Origin: Alicyclobacillus pomorum DSM 14955
GTDB taxonomy: Bacteria; Bacillota; Bacilli; Alicyclobacillales; Alicyclobacillaceae
NCBI RefSeq assembly: GCF_000472905.1
Contig: NZ_AXAR01000001.1
Span: 124,001-188,000 of the forward strand
Reading direction: 5' to 3'
Length of the DNA: 64,000 nt
The first letter of the stretch is position 1, and every line of letters starts with the position of its first letter. Positions 25,896 through 34,964 of the stretch are shown piece by piece. A program made the translations under genes and the position numbers. Under the pieces are notes generated by a model. The model was not told where the DNA came from and searched no databases. It saw only the letters and a list, made by a program, of their open reading frames with translations.

Positions 25896-25936
25896 AAAAA
25901 TTGTGAGCCGCAAGGTGCCTTCGACCTTGCGGCTCA
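25896..25936 (-). terminator. Convergent terminator between the MHS transporter and serC
   Basis: A 13-bp perfect hairpin TGAGCCGCAAGGT/ACCTTGCGGCTCA (25904-25916 with 25924-25936). The T-run is on the minus strand (A-run at 25896-25900 on plus), so it mainly ends serA-serC; the stem could also serve the plus-strand gene. Confidence 0.85.
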
Positions 25937-25970
25937 AGAATTAGGTGACCCTTCTCGTCATCAACCCTGA

Positions 25971-27071
25971 TCAATGCTTCTTCTGAAACGCCCGCATGAA
26001 CTCTGCCAAGCGTTCACAGGATGACACTTCCACGGCGTTGTAGAGCGAGGCTCGGAAGCCACCGACAGAGCGGTGTCCGGAAAGCCCGGAAAGCCCAGCT
26101 TCTTTCGCCTCGTTTAGAAACGCAGTCTCCAACTCCTTGGAGGCCAACCTGAATGTCACGTTCATCTGCGAGCGGCTCTCCGGATCAACAACGCCCTGGT
26201 AGAACCCATCGCTGTCGTCGATGGCTGCATACACGAGGTCAGCCTTCACTTTGGCTCTGCGTTCCATTTCCTGCACGCCGCCTTCTTCTTCCACCCATGC
26301 CAGGACACGCTCTACGGCGTGCACGGCAAACACCGGCGGCGTGTTGTACTTGGAATCGTTCTTCAAGTGCGTTGCATATTGCAAAATCTTGGGGACGCCG
26401 CTTGTCGACAGGCTTTCCACCCAATCCTTGCGGACAATCACCACCGTGACGCCGGCGGGGCCGAGGTTTTTCTGCGCGCCCGCGTAAATCAGATGGAAGT
26501 TCTGCACTGGGATGGGTCTCGACAGAATGTCGCTGGACATGTCTGCGACGAGCGGCGCTGACGTTTCGGGGAAGGTTCTCCACTGAGAGCCGACAATGGT
26601 TTCGTTGGATGTGATGTGAACGTACGCATCGTCTGGTGACGCAATGTCTGCGGAGAGACTTGGAATGGACCGATAGCCGACTTCCTTGCTGCTCGCCGCC
26701 ACGCGTACCTTGCCCACCCGGCCTGCTTCATCGTACGCTTTCTCCGACCACTGTCCTGTCAACACGTACGCGCCGGTTCGCCCTTCTTGCAGAAAGTTCA
26801 TGGGAATCATGGCAAATTGCAGGCTCGCGCCACCCTGCAGGAACAGGACGTCGTGTGTGTCGGGAATGTCGAGCAATCGTCGCAATCGCTCTTTCGCGCG
26901 CTCTTGAATCTGTTCATACGCGGGGCTTCTGTGACTGATTTCCAATACGGACAAGTTCAAATCGCCGTACTCTGCAGCATCCTTGCTGATTTGCTCAAGC
27001 ACCGGGCCAGGAAGAGGGCCTGGACCAGCGCCGAAGTAATCCTTCCGAAGCTTCGTCTTCACTGTGTTCAT
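25971..27071 (-). CDS. serC: Phosphoserine aminotransferase
   Basis: 366-aa PLP-dependent aminotransferase for the second step of serine synthesis (3-phosphohydroxypyruvate to phosphoserine). Typical elements are the start FGAGPGPLPGPVLEQI, the EISHRSPAYEQI segment, FLQGGASLQFAM, and the PLP lysine in YAGAQKNLGPAGVT. The open frame extends to 27173, overlapping serA; ATG 27071 is preceded by GGAGGTGGAG and gives the family length. It lies 16 nt after serA on the minus strand, forming a serA-serC operon. Confidence 0.95.
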   Translation of the reverse strand: MNTVKTKLRKDYFGAGPGPLPGPVLEQISKDAAEYGDLNLSVLEISHRSPAYEQIQERAKERLRRLLDIPDTHDVLFLQGGASLQFAMIPMNFLQEGRTGAYVLTGQWSEKAYDEAGRVGKVRVAASSKEVGYRSIPSLSADIASPDDAYVHITSNETIVGSQWRTFPETSAPLVADMSSDILSRPIPVQNFHLIYAGAQKNLGPAGVTVVIVRKDWVESLSTSGVPKILQYATHLKNDSKYNTPPVFAVHAVERVLAWVEEEGGVQEMERRAKVKADLVYAAIDDSDGFYQGVVDPESRSQMNVTFRLASKELETAFLNEAKEAGLSGLSGHRSVGGFRASLYNAVEVSSCERLAEFMRAFQKKH

Positions 27072-27087
27072 CGTCTCCACCTCCGCG

Positions 27088-28668
27088 TTACAGTTCAATG
27101 GACCGGACTTGCACAAGATCTGGGATTTGGCGGACGCGTTCCACAATATCGGCCGGAATCGCTTTGTCGACACTCAGCAGCATGACCGCGTCGCCACCCT
27201 GTTCGTGCCGACCCACTTGCATCCCCGCAATATTGATAGCGGCATCGCCAATCAGCGTGCCAATCTTGCCAATCATACCAGGTTTGTCGCGGTGCAGGGT
27301 GTACAGCAGGTTGCCTTCTGGGGCGACGTCAATTCGAAATCCGTCAATTTCCACAATTTTGGGGCCATAGCCGTTGTACAGGGTACCGGAGACGGTATGC
27401 TGTTCTTCCTTCGTTGCGGCAGTGACGGAAATCATGTTGGTGAAGACTTTGCTGGATTGCCGCACTTCCCGCACATGAATGCCTTTCTCCTTAGCCACGA
27501 CGAGGGCATTGATGAAGTTCACTTCGTCCGCGTACGTCTGTGCGAGCAAGCCCTTGAGGACGGTGCGTGTCAGCAAGGACACGTCGTGGTTCGCAATGTC
27601 CCCGGAATACGTGATGTCCACCTGTACACTTGGATGGAGCAGGAGCTGACCGACGAATTTGCCCAGTTTTTCACCAAGGGTCAGGTAGGGTTGAAGATTG
27701 CGCTTTTGTTCCTCCGTCATGGACGGCAGGTTCACCGCATTGCGGAAAGGCTTGTCAGTAAGAATGTTCACAACTTCCTCTGCGACGGCAACGGCCACCA
27801 GAGATTGTGCTTCTACCGTGGACGCACCGAGGTGGGGAGTCAGGATGACGTTCTCACATGCTCGCAACGGGTGATCCGCAGGCAACGGCTCTTGTTCAAA
27901 CACATCCAGGGCGGCACCTGCGACCTTGCCGATTTGCAGTGCCTCCACAAGCGCTTTTTCGTCGATGATGCCACCGCGCGCGCAGTTGATAATGCGTACT
28001 CCGGGCTTCATCTTGTCGAACGCGTTGACGTCGAGGAGGTGGTGTGTCTCCTTCAGCAGCGGCGTATGGACCGTAATAAAGTCAGCATTGGCAATCGCTT
28101 CATCGAGGGTCACGCGTTGAATGCCGAGAGACTCTGCACGTTCGTCGGTGAGGTATGGATCGTACCCGAGGACGTTCATCTGAAAGGCGAGCGCACGCTT
28201 TGCTACCTCAGTGCCAATGCGCCCCATACCAACGACGGCCAGCGTTTTGCCGCGGAGCTCCACGCCCACAAAGCGTCCCCGAGACCATTTGCCGTCGCAG
28301 ACGGAAACGTACGCCTGTGGAATGTGCCGTGCTAGAGCCAGCAACATGGCGAGTGTGTGTTCGGCTGCCGCAATTGTGTTTCCGTCCGGCGCGTTCACCA
28401 CAACCACGCCTCGGCGCGTCGCAGCGTTCACATCAATGTTGTCAACGCCGACACCCGCCCTGCCGATGGCTCTCAGCTTGGCTCCGGCCGCAATGACTCT
28501 GTCTGTGACCTGGGTCTGGGAGCGGACGAGGAGGGCGTCTGCATCCGCGATTTCCTGCAGCAGCTCGGATTCGGAGAGTCCCGTCCGGACCACGATGTCG
28601 ATGTTTCCGAGACGACGTAGCACTTGCAGACCTTCTTCAGCGATTTCGTCCGTGACCAGGACTTTCAC
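27088..28668 (-). CDS. serA: D-3-phosphoglycerate dehydrogenase
   Basis: 526-aa long-form SerA, the first enzyme of serine synthesis. The NAD-binding motif VVGMGRIGTEVAKRA, catalytic NCARGGIIDE and TPHLGAST are followed by the intervening ASB domain and a C-terminal ACT domain (HRDKPGMIGKIGTLIGDAAI) that usually senses serine. The open frame reaches ATG 28761, but AAGGAGGAG lies directly before GTG 28668, where family members start (KVLVTDEIAEEGL). The 31-codon in-frame upstream extension overlaps structured leader RNA. Confidence 0.95.
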   Translation of the reverse strand: MKVLVTDEIAEEGLQVLRRLGNIDIVVRTGLSESELLQEIADADALLVRSQTQVTDRVIAAGAKLRAIGRAGVGVDNIDVNAATRRGVVVVNAPDGNTIAAAEHTLAMLLALARHIPQAYVSVCDGKWSRGRFVGVELRGKTLAVVGMGRIGTEVAKRALAFQMNVLGYDPYLTDERAESLGIQRVTLDEAIANADFITVHTPLLKETHHLLDVNAFDKMKPGVRIINCARGGIIDEKALVEALQIGKVAGAALDVFEQEPLPADHPLRACENVILTPHLGASTVEAQSLVAVAVAEEVVNILTDKPFRNAVNLPSMTEEQKRNLQPYLTLGEKLGKFVGQLLLHPSVQVDITYSGDIANHDVSLLTRTVLKGLLAQTYADEVNFINALVVAKEKGIHVREVRQSSKVFTNMISVTAATKEEQHTVSGTLYNGYGPKIVEIDGFRIDVAPEGNLLYTLHRDKPGMIGKIGTLIGDAAINIAGMQVGRHEQGGDAVMLLSVDKAIPADIVERVRQIPDLVQVRSIEL

Positions 28669-28680
28669 AGTGACTCCTCC

Positions 28681-28741
28681 TTTGTATACATAGCGCATGA
28701 TATACAAAACCTGGGCACGCTTCTGTAAAGAGGCGCCCAGG
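28681..28741 (-). promoter_or_regulatory. Structured serA leader: terminator-like hairpin and palindrome next to the ribosome binding site
   Basis: Reading the minus strand, CCTGGGC (28741-28735) pairs with GCCCAGG (28716-28710) and is followed at once by TTTT, like an intrinsic terminator. Immediately after comes TTTGTATA (28708-28701) and its inverse TATACAAA (28688-28681), enclosing a GCGC centre and abutting the AAGGAGGAG ribosome binding site. No T-box consensus (AGGGTGGNACCGCG) was found. A small upstream hairpin GAGGG/CCCTC lies at 28774-28787. Confidence 0.5.
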
Positions 28742-28834
28742 CGGTCGGCGAAATGTGTCATTTTGCACTCCCCGAGGGTACTCCCTCATGTTCCGCCAGT
28801 CGTGCAAAACGTAATGTTCTGAACGTTTGTAGTT

Positions 28835-28863
28835 AGCTTAGTCTGCCTATTGAAATGTGTCAA
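28835..28863 (-). promoter_or_regulatory. Possible serA promoter
   Basis: On the minus strand, a perfect -35 TTGACA (28863-28858), a 17-bp spacer and a weak -10 TAAGCT (28840-28835). This would give a leader of about 160 nt before serA. Confidence 0.4.
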
Positions 28864-29017
28864 GAGGCAGACGCTGGCGTCGTCTATCAAAATTGCGTTT
28901 CTATGCCGAATGTAACAGAAATGATAGAATTTCGCGAACCTAACATCTGATGTTGGAACTCAAACATCCGCCCACACATATGATCCAGCACGTCAGATCA
29001 CTGGTGCTGGTGGTTGT

Positions 29018-29928
29018 ATGAATGACAACGAATTGCGTCTTGGTATTGCGCTTTGTGGAGCCGAACTGGCAGGAACTCTGCACGTCGGTGTTCTGTTTGC
29101 ACTCGAGCGACTCGGAATACGACCGACACACATTGCAGGCACGAGTGCGGGTGCCTTGGTTGCCTCGATGTACGCTCATGGATACAGATTCGATGATTTT
29201 AGAAGAGCTGTGAAAAAATTCCCGGGTCTGTTGCTCTTGGACTATGGGTTTCCTATGGTATCGTCGATGTCAAATCTGGTTCGGCACGCTTGGAAAGGGA
29301 AGGACGTCTCCGCACCGAACGGAGTCTTTCGGGGTAAACGACTGCAACGATATGTGAAACGGATTCACCACAATCGATTACCCAAACTTCCCTACTACGT
29401 GGTCGCTACAGACTTGTACACGACAAACACTGTCACATTCACGAATGATTCTCACTGCATTCAAAAGGGATATGCGGAACAAAGCACTGACCTTATCAAG
29501 GAGATTTGCGGTAGCTGTTCGATTCCAGGTTTGTTCACACCTATAAATACAGGAAATGGATGCTTGTCGATGGCGGCGTACGTGAGACGGTGCCGATATC
29601 CATTCTCCGTCAAGTCGGTTGCAACAAAATCATCGCGATTGACGTACAAAACATATCTCAAAATTGGTATCCAGTCACCATGGTGGATGTATTAAAACGT
29701 TCATTGGTGGCGCTGATAGATGAATCTACGGACAGCAGTCATTTGCAAGGGGACGATGTTCTCGTCATCAAACCAGACGTAAAAAGGACGTCGTGGTGGT
29801 CGTGCCGCAAACCCATGAAGAGCAACATTGACCTCGGATATCAGCATGTACTGAATATGCGCCAACAAATCTTTGACTTTCTGTCCGTCAAACAGAACTC
29901 GACGCCTATCCAGCGATGTGCAAAATAA
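29018..29928 (+). pseudogene. Patatin-like phospholipase, frameshifted
   Basis: Two overlapping frames together make one patatin-like protein of about 300 aa. The first frame (from ATG 29018) carries the nucleophile elbow GTSAG and continues to about SIPGLFTP. The second frame, re-entering between about 29540 and 29560, carries the catalytic Asp motif LVDGGVRETVP and the C-terminal part. The change from frame 2 to frame 1 is best explained by loss of one base near 29541-29550 (CCTATAAATAC). If real, the gene is inactive because the Ser and Asp are separated; a sequencing error is possible. The ribosome binding site is weak. An oxyanion-type glycine loop is less regular here (LCGAELAG) than in usual patatins (GGGxxG). 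Confidence 0.7.
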
Positions 29929-29976
29929 CGTTCATAAAAGCAGCCTGGGACACCCAAGGCACAATTGCAACATTAT

Positions 29977-30003
29977 GCGCCCACCAGTCCGACTGGTGGG
30001 CGC
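29977..30003. terminator. Strong hairpin downstream of nifS
   Basis: GCGCCCACCAGTC (29977-29989) and GACTGGTGGGCGC (29991-30003) form a 13-bp perfect inverted repeat around one base. It lies just after the nifS stop and downstream of the broken patatin gene, but no T-run is present on either strand, so termination would rely on the stem alone. Confidence 0.5.
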
Positions 30004-30007
30004 CATG

Positions 30008-31177
30008 TTATCGAGTGAGCTTGCCACGGAGTTGGTGCACTGTCGTGTGCAACGCCTGGACGAAACGTGGAATATCCTCCGCGTGCGTTTCTCGTCCGAG
30101 ACTGATGCGCAGCGATCCGTGAATGTAGCGCGGGTCAACACCCATGGCCTGCAACACGGCAGAGGGTTCCGCTGTACCGGCCGAACACGCCGAACCCGCC
30201 GAGACGTGCACCCCCATCCGGTCAAGTTCCAACAGCACGGCCTCTCCTAACACATCTGCCAAACAGATGTGCAGCACGTGCGGAAGGGTGGGCCATCCAC
30301 TCACGGTATGAAGCACATCGGGCACGTGCAAGGCAATCTCGTCGGCCAGTTGGTCTCGCAACGCGGACAGCCGCTTTGACTCCTGCGCCAATTCACCCAA
30401 CGCCAAGTCCAACGCAACCGCGGCTCCGTGAATCGCTGGTACATTTTCTGTGCTCGACCGCAGCCCGCGTTCCTGCCCGCCACCAAACAGAATCGGTTGT
30501 AGTTTCGCTCGACGGGTGGCAATGAGAATGCCCAACCCTTTGGGTCCGTAAAACTTGTGGGCGGAGCAGGTGAGCAAATCCACACCCAGTTGTCGAAACG
30601 ACACCGGGATCTTTCCGACGGCCTGAACGGCATCGGTGTGCACCAGTATGCCACGTGGCCGGCACAACGCAGCAATGTCTGCCACCGGTTGCAGTGTTCC
30701 CACCTCGTTGTTCGCCATCATCACAGACACCAACTTGGTGTTGTCGCGAAGGGCCTTTTCCAGGTCCGACACCCGGATGACGCCGCTCTCTGGAACGGGG
30801 AGCCACGTGACGTCTACTCCTAGCCTCTCCAGCCGTCGAAAACAGTTCTTCGCCGCAGGGTGCTCGAGCTCGCTTGTGATGACGTGGATGCCATCCCCAG
30901 ATGCGGTGGGGGTCTGCAAGTATTCTGCCAGGGCGCCGAAGATGGCCAAGTTGTTGGCCTCAGTCCCGCTTGACGTGAAGATCACTTCCGTCGGCTTAGC
31001 GTCCAGACACTGTGCGATGCGAGCGCGGGCGAGCTCCACCGTCTGCTTCGCTTTCCGGCCTTCTTCGTGCAAGCTGGACGGATTGCCAAACTGTGTTTCG
31101 TAGACGCTAACCATTTCTCGCAATACTTCCGGGCGCAGCGGGGTGGTGGCGCAGTAATCCAGGTAGAGCGTATCCAT
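30008..31177 (-). CDS. nifS: Cysteine desulfurase, NifS-like (NAD-cluster type)
   Basis: 389-aa PLP enzyme releasing sulfur from cysteine. It has the start YLDYCATTPLRPEV, the ELEHPAAKN region, the PLP lysine in TCSAHKFYGPKGLG and the catalytic cysteine loop SAGSACSAGTAEPS. In B. subtilis the NifS encoded beside the nad genes supplies sulfur for the NadA iron-sulfur cluster, and the same role is likely here. It is the last gene of nadC-nadB-nadA-nifS, 17 nt after nadA. ATG 31177 follows GAGGAGAA. The NadR/NiaR repressor gene that accompanies this set in Bacillus is not in the window. Confidence 0.9.
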   Translation of the reverse strand: MDTLYLDYCATTPLRPEVLREMVSVYETQFGNPSSLHEEGRKAKQTVELARARIAQCLDAKPTEVIFTSSGTEANNLAIFGALAEYLQTPTASGDGIHVITSELEHPAAKNCFRRLERLGVDVTWLPVPESGVIRVSDLEKALRDNTKLVSVMMANNEVGTLQPVADIAALCRPRGILVHTDAVQAVGKIPVSFRQLGVDLLTCSAHKFYGPKGLGILIATRRAKLQPILFGGGQERGLRSSTENVPAIHGAAVALDLALGELAQESKRLSALRDQLADEIALHVPDVLHTVSGWPTLPHVLHICLADVLGEAVLLELDRMGVHVSAGSACSAGTAEPSAVLQAMGVDPRYIHGSLRISLGRETHAEDIPRFVQALHTTVHQLRGKLTR

Positions 31178-31194
31178 AGCTCCGATTCTCCTCG

Positions 31195-32301
31195 TTACGC
31201 GATGGTAAGCATTTTGTCCAACGCGAGTTTTGCGAATTCGGCGACTTCACTCGGCACTTGAATCTGATTGACAACTTCGCCGCGGCAGAGTGATTCCAGT
31301 GCCCAGGTCAGGTGTTCCGGGGAAATGCGCGACATCGTCGTACACGGGCAGACAATCGGATTGAGACTGAGGATGGTCTGCTCCGGGTGCTGTTTTGCCA
31401 ACCGGTGCACCAGGTTCACTTCTGTACCGATGGCCCAGACCGTACCCGGTTTGGCTGCTTCGACTTGGGCGATGATGTACTCGGTCGATCCGAACATGTC
31501 CGCCGCCGCGACCACGTCGTGGTTACACTCGGGGTGAACCAGTACTTGAATCTCAGGGTACTGCTTTCGCAGTGCCTCCACCTGCGCGACATTGAAACGC
31601 TGATGTACGGAACAGAAACCCTTCCAGAGGATGACCTTCACGTGCTGCGGCGTTTGGCCTGGGAGCCACTCGAACTGACCAGTCTGCTGGTTGTAGACGA
31701 CAAGTTCCTTGTCCGTCATGCCCATGTCCAGTGCCGTATTGCGGCCCAGGTGCTCGTCTGGGAAAAACAGCACGCGTTCACCTTGTGCAAGCGCCCAGGT
31801 CAGGATTTTCCGGGCGTTGGACGAGGTACAAACGGCGCCCCCATGGCGTCCGCAGAACGCTTTTAAGACAGCTGCGGAGTTCACGTAGGTGATGGGCACT
31901 GTGGTGCCCCCGAAGACGTCCGTGACCGTTTCCCAACACTCGTCCACCTGGTCTGGGTTTGCCATGTCCGCCATCGAGCAGCCAGCGTTGAGATCTGGCA
32001 AGACAACTACCTGTTCCGGCCCAGTCAAGATATCGGCGGTTTCCGCCATGAAGTGTACGCCGCAAAACACGATGTACTTGGCCGTCGTGTTTTGCGCTGC
32101 GAGCCGTGCCAATTTAAACGAGTCACCGGTGAGGTCTGCGAACTGGATCACTTCATCCCGTTGATAGTGATGCCCAAGGATCAGCAGATCTTGGCCGAGC
32201 GTGGCTTTCGCTTGGGCAATTCGCGCTTGCCACTCAGACGCAGATAACCCCATGTATTCTTTCGGCAATCCAGTTTGGATGGGTATGGTTGCAGTCGTCA
32301 C
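31195..32301 (-). CDS. nadA: Quinolinate synthase A
   Basis: About 368-aa iron-sulfur enzyme condensing iminoaspartate with dihydroxyacetone phosphate to quinolinate. Motifs are LGHHYQRDEVIQFAD, FCGVHFMAETADIL (first cluster Cys), the GFCSVHQRF region and the terminal NPIVCPCTTM, matching the Bacillus long-type NadA with its [4Fe-4S] ligands. An ATG at 32316 has no ribosome binding site, whereas GGAGGT at 32309-32314 (plus-strand coordinates) is 7 nt before GTG 32301, so the latter is chosen. It sits 27 nt after nadB. Confidence 0.94.
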   Translation of the reverse strand: MTTATIPIQTGLPKEYMGLSASEWQARIAQAKATLGQDLLILGHHYQRDEVIQFADLTGDSFKLARLAAQNTTAKYIVFCGVHFMAETADILTGPEQVVVLPDLNAGCSMADMANPDQVDECWETVTDVFGGTTVPITYVNSAAVLKAFCGRHGGAVCTSSNARKILTWALAQGERVLFFPDEHLGRNTALDMGMTDKELVVYNQQTGQFEWLPGQTPQHVKVILWKGFCSVHQRFNVAQVEALRKQYPEIQVLVHPECNHDVVAAADMFGSTEYIIAQVEAAKPGTVWAIGTEVNLVHRLAKQHPEQTILSLNPIVCPCTTMSRISPEHLTWALESLCRGEVVNQIQVPSEVAEFAKLALDKMLTIA

Positions 32302-32328
32302 GATATCTACCTCCATGTTGGTCAGTTT

Positions 32329-33861
32329 CTAATGGGTAGGGACCGTCGCATACGTACATGGTTGTTGCAGTCGAGTGTCCACGCAGTCCAGTGCCGACTC
32401 CGTCTTAGGAAAATCGGATCGATAGTGGGCGCCGCGGCTTTCTTCGCGCAACAGCGCGCTCTGGACAACGAGCAGCGCCGTGTACACTGCTGCAGCGTGG
32501 GGGTACCTATCCTGCAACGCAAGTAAGTTGGACAACCCATGCTGCAGTTGAGCGCCGTCTCGGACGATGCCTGCACATGTCCACATCACGTCCTGTACTT
32601 GGCTCAGTAACTCGGGTGGAGGTGTGGTAAATCTTGTCACTGGTTGTAGCGAATCGGGTGCCTCAAGCGGCATTTCCTCCGTGTCCTGTAATACGAGCGA
32701 CAATTGGTGCGCCATCACCAGACATTCGAGCAGTGAGTTGCTCGCCAGCCGATTCGCTCCATGCAAGCCGGTGCTGGAGACTTCGCCAACCGCGTACAAT
32801 CCGGGAACACAGGTTTCACCGGCCAGTGTGGCTTCCACGCCGCCCATCATGAAGTGGGCAGCTGGAGCAACCGGCAGCAAGTCGCGCTCTGGGTTGTAGC
32901 CGCGCGCCAGGCAGCCGTTGAAAATGGTAGGGAACCGCGCCTGAAAGTCGTCCACCTTCCGTGCATCCAGGTACACAGGTTCGCCGCGTTGCAAGGATTC
33001 ATAGATGGTTCGAGCAATAACGTCGCGCGGAGCCAGGTCTTGCATGGGGTGGAAGGCCATCAAGCGGCGACCATCCCTGTACACCAAGTGCGCCCCTGCG
33101 CCGCGAACCGCTTCTGAGATGAGAAAGCGTGGATTACAGTCCGCGTCGAGCGCGGTTGGATGAAACTGGACAAACTCAAGGTTTCGAACGGTTGCACCCA
33201 CCGAGTGCGCTAAGGCAATACCGTCTCCGGTGGAACCCGGAGGGTTGGTTGTCCGCGCATACAGCTGTCCAGCTCCTCCTGTGGCCAGAACAGTCCCGCG
33301 GCGGGCACGTATCCACAGCTCTTCACCGCTGTTCGCATCCGTTGCGAGCACACCTGCGACGCGCCCGTTGGCATCGACAAGTAAACTATTCACGGCGTGG
33401 TGGTTGAGATGAACGATGTTCAGCTCGTCACCAAGGCGTGCGTGGAGACTCAACATCACGTTTTTCCCGCTCGCATCTCCCCCGGCGTGCAGGATGCGCC
33501 GCCGAGAGTGTGCCCCTTCCAATCCCAACGAGAGGCGCCCTGTCTTGCCATCCACATCAAACGACACGCCTAGGCGCTCAAGCCAGCGCACCCTATCTGG
33601 TGCTGCGCCTGCCACATCCGCTACCACAGCGGGATGGCACAGCCCGTGTCCCGCGTTCAACGTATCCGCCACGTGGAGTTCTACGCTATCCCCGTGGTCG
33701 ACGGCGGCGGCGATGCCTCCCTGCGCCCAGTAGGAATTGCAGCCTGTGACAGGCTCTTTGGAGACAACGGCGACGTCACCCCATTGGCACAGTTCCAGGG
33801 CGGCGGCGGTGCCTGCCAGTCCACAGCCGACAATGACGAAGTCAAACGCGAGGCGGTTCAT
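32329..33861 (-). CDS. nadB: L-aspartate oxidase
   Basis: About 510-aa FAD flavoprotein of the succinate dehydrogenase family that oxidises aspartate to iminoaspartate. It shows FAD motif VGCGLAGTAAALEL, SYWAQGGIAAAV, active-site FVQFHPTAL and the C-terminal FAD segment HGANRLASNSLLECLV. Of two ATGs at the start, 33861 is better spaced from AGAAGGG than 33867. Its start overlaps the end of nadC by 20 nt, so the two are tightly coupled. Confidence 0.94.
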   Translation of the reverse strand: MNRLAFDFVIVGCGLAGTAAALELCQWGDVAVVSKEPVTGCNSYWAQGGIAAAVDHGDSVELHVADTLNAGHGLCHPAVVADVAGAAPDRVRWLERLGVSFDVDGKTGRLSLGLEGAHSRRRILHAGGDASGKNVMLSLHARLGDELNIVHLNHHAVNSLLVDANGRVAGVLATDANSGEELWIRARRGTVLATGGAGQLYARTTNPPGSTGDGIALAHSVGATVRNLEFVQFHPTALDADCNPRFLISEAVRGAGAHLVYRDGRRLMAFHPMQDLAPRDVIARTIYESLQRGEPVYLDARKVDDFQARFPTIFNGCLARGYNPERDLLPVAPAAHFMMGGVEATLAGETCVPGLYAVGEVSSTGLHGANRLASNSLLECLVMAHQLSLVLQDTEEMPLEAPDSLQPVTRFTTPPPELLSQVQDVMWTCAGIVRDGAQLQHGLSNLLALQDRYPHAAAVYTALLVVQSALLREESRGAHYRSDFPKTESALDCVDTRLQQPCTYATVPTH

Positions 33862-34738
33862 TTCCATCCCTTCTTTCTCCAGCGGTCACGCCTTGCGCCC
33901 CGTCAATGGTGATATCAAGCCCCACGTCGACACTGGTGGCACCATGAGTGAGCGCACCCATGGAGATGTAATCGACTCCAGTATTTGCAACGGCACGCAG
34001 CCGCTCGACACTCATATTTCCGGACGCCTCCAGGGGCACTTTGCCTGCGGTCATTCGAACCGCTTGCTCCATGGTGGGGCAGTCCATGTTGTCCAGCAAA
34101 ATCATGTCTACATCGCACTGCAGCGCTTCTTCCAGCTGGGACAGGGTGTCTACTTCCACTTCGACGCGAGTGGAAATGCTGGCGTACAGTCGCGCGCGGC
34201 GCACGGCTTCCCGGACGCTGCCGGCCAGGGCGATGTGGTTGTCCTTAATGAGTATCATGTCGTCGAGCCCGAATCGGTGGTTGTGGCCGCCACCCATTCG
34301 CACTGCGTACTTTTCGAGCGTTCGCCACCCCGGGGTCGTCTTCCGGGTATCGAGAAGCTTGGCCTTCGTGCCTTCCAGTTCCGCAACCGCTCGTGCAGTG
34401 GCCGTCGCAATACCCGTAAGGCGGGCGAGAAAGTTCAGCGCCGTGCGCTCACCGGACAGCACGGAGAGGGCGGGGCCTTCCACCTGACACACGAGCGCCT
34501 TCTCAGACAGGTGCGTGCCGTCCGATATGGCAGGAATCACCTGCACGCGGGGATCGAGCGTTTGAAATACGGCCTGTACCACAGGCAACCCCGCGACCAC
34601 GGCTGGCTGCTTGATGTAGATGGCTGCAGCGGCACTCCACTCAGGGTCCATGATGGCTTCCGATGTCTGATCTCCACGGCCGATGTCTTCCTGCAATGCA
34701 AGTCGAATCAAACGATATACAGAATCTAATAGAATCAC
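33842..34738 (-). CDS. nadC: Nicotinate-nucleotide pyrophosphorylase (carboxylating)
   Basis: 298-aa quinolinate phosphoribosyltransferase, which makes nicotinate mononucleotide. Family segments include LQEDIGRGDQTS, TRKTTPGWRTLEKYAV, GGGHNHRFGLDDMILIKDNH and ISMGALTHG. The open frame begins at 34810, but GGGAGGT sits just before GTG 34738 and yields the family N-terminus (ILLDSVYRLIRLAL). It is the first gene of the NAD operon and has a 12-bp palindrome about 50 bp upstream. Confidence 0.94.
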   Translation of the reverse strand: MILLDSVYRLIRLALQEDIGRGDQTSEAIMDPEWSAAAAIYIKQPAVVAGLPVVQAVFQTLDPRVQVIPAISDGTHLSEKALVCQVEGPALSVLSGERTALNFLARLTGIATATARAVAELEGTKAKLLDTRKTTPGWRTLEKYAVRMGGGHNHRFGLDDMILIKDNHIALAGSVREAVRRARLYASISTRVEVEVDTLSQLEEALQCDVDMILLDNMDCPTMEQAVRMTAGKVPLEASGNMSVERLRAVANTGVDYISMGALTHGATSVDVGLDITIDGAQGVTAGERRDGNEPPRV

Positions 34739-34786
34739 CAGAACACCTCCCGGCGGTGAATCAAGCAATCGAATTTGTATGAACAT

Positions 34787-34798
34787 GTGTATATACAC
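34787..34798 (-). promoter_or_regulatory. Perfect palindrome upstream of the nad operon
   Basis: GTGTATATACAC, a 12-bp perfect palindrome in the nadC promoter region. It could be an operator for a NAD-responsive repressor such as NadR/NiaR, but it does not clearly match the published site and no clear promoter boxes were found. Confidence 0.35.
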
Positions 34799-34964
34799 TT
34801 GTAACCTCAACTAATGTACACCCTGGATGCGAAAATGACCAGACTTTGTCGACATCGAATGTGCTGCCATTCGAATTTTCAATGGGAGGCAGACGACTTC
34901 CGATGAACCACAATGGGGGAATTCACTATGATAAACGTGACAGCTAGCGAAACGGGGTGTTGTT

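Noticed and set aside
27064-28335. 423-aa plus-strand open frame opposite serA
   Set aside because: Antisense shadow of the clearly conserved SerA; no ribosome binding site and no recognisable protein features.
28669-28863. Serine T-box riboswitch upstream of serA
   Set aside because: The T-box consensus and a specifier-stem arrangement were not found, despite the terminator-like hairpin.
33737-34729. 330-aa plus-strand open frame opposite nadB/nadC
   Set aside because: Antisense to nadC; the composition is His/Arg/Gly-rich as expected for a shadow frame.
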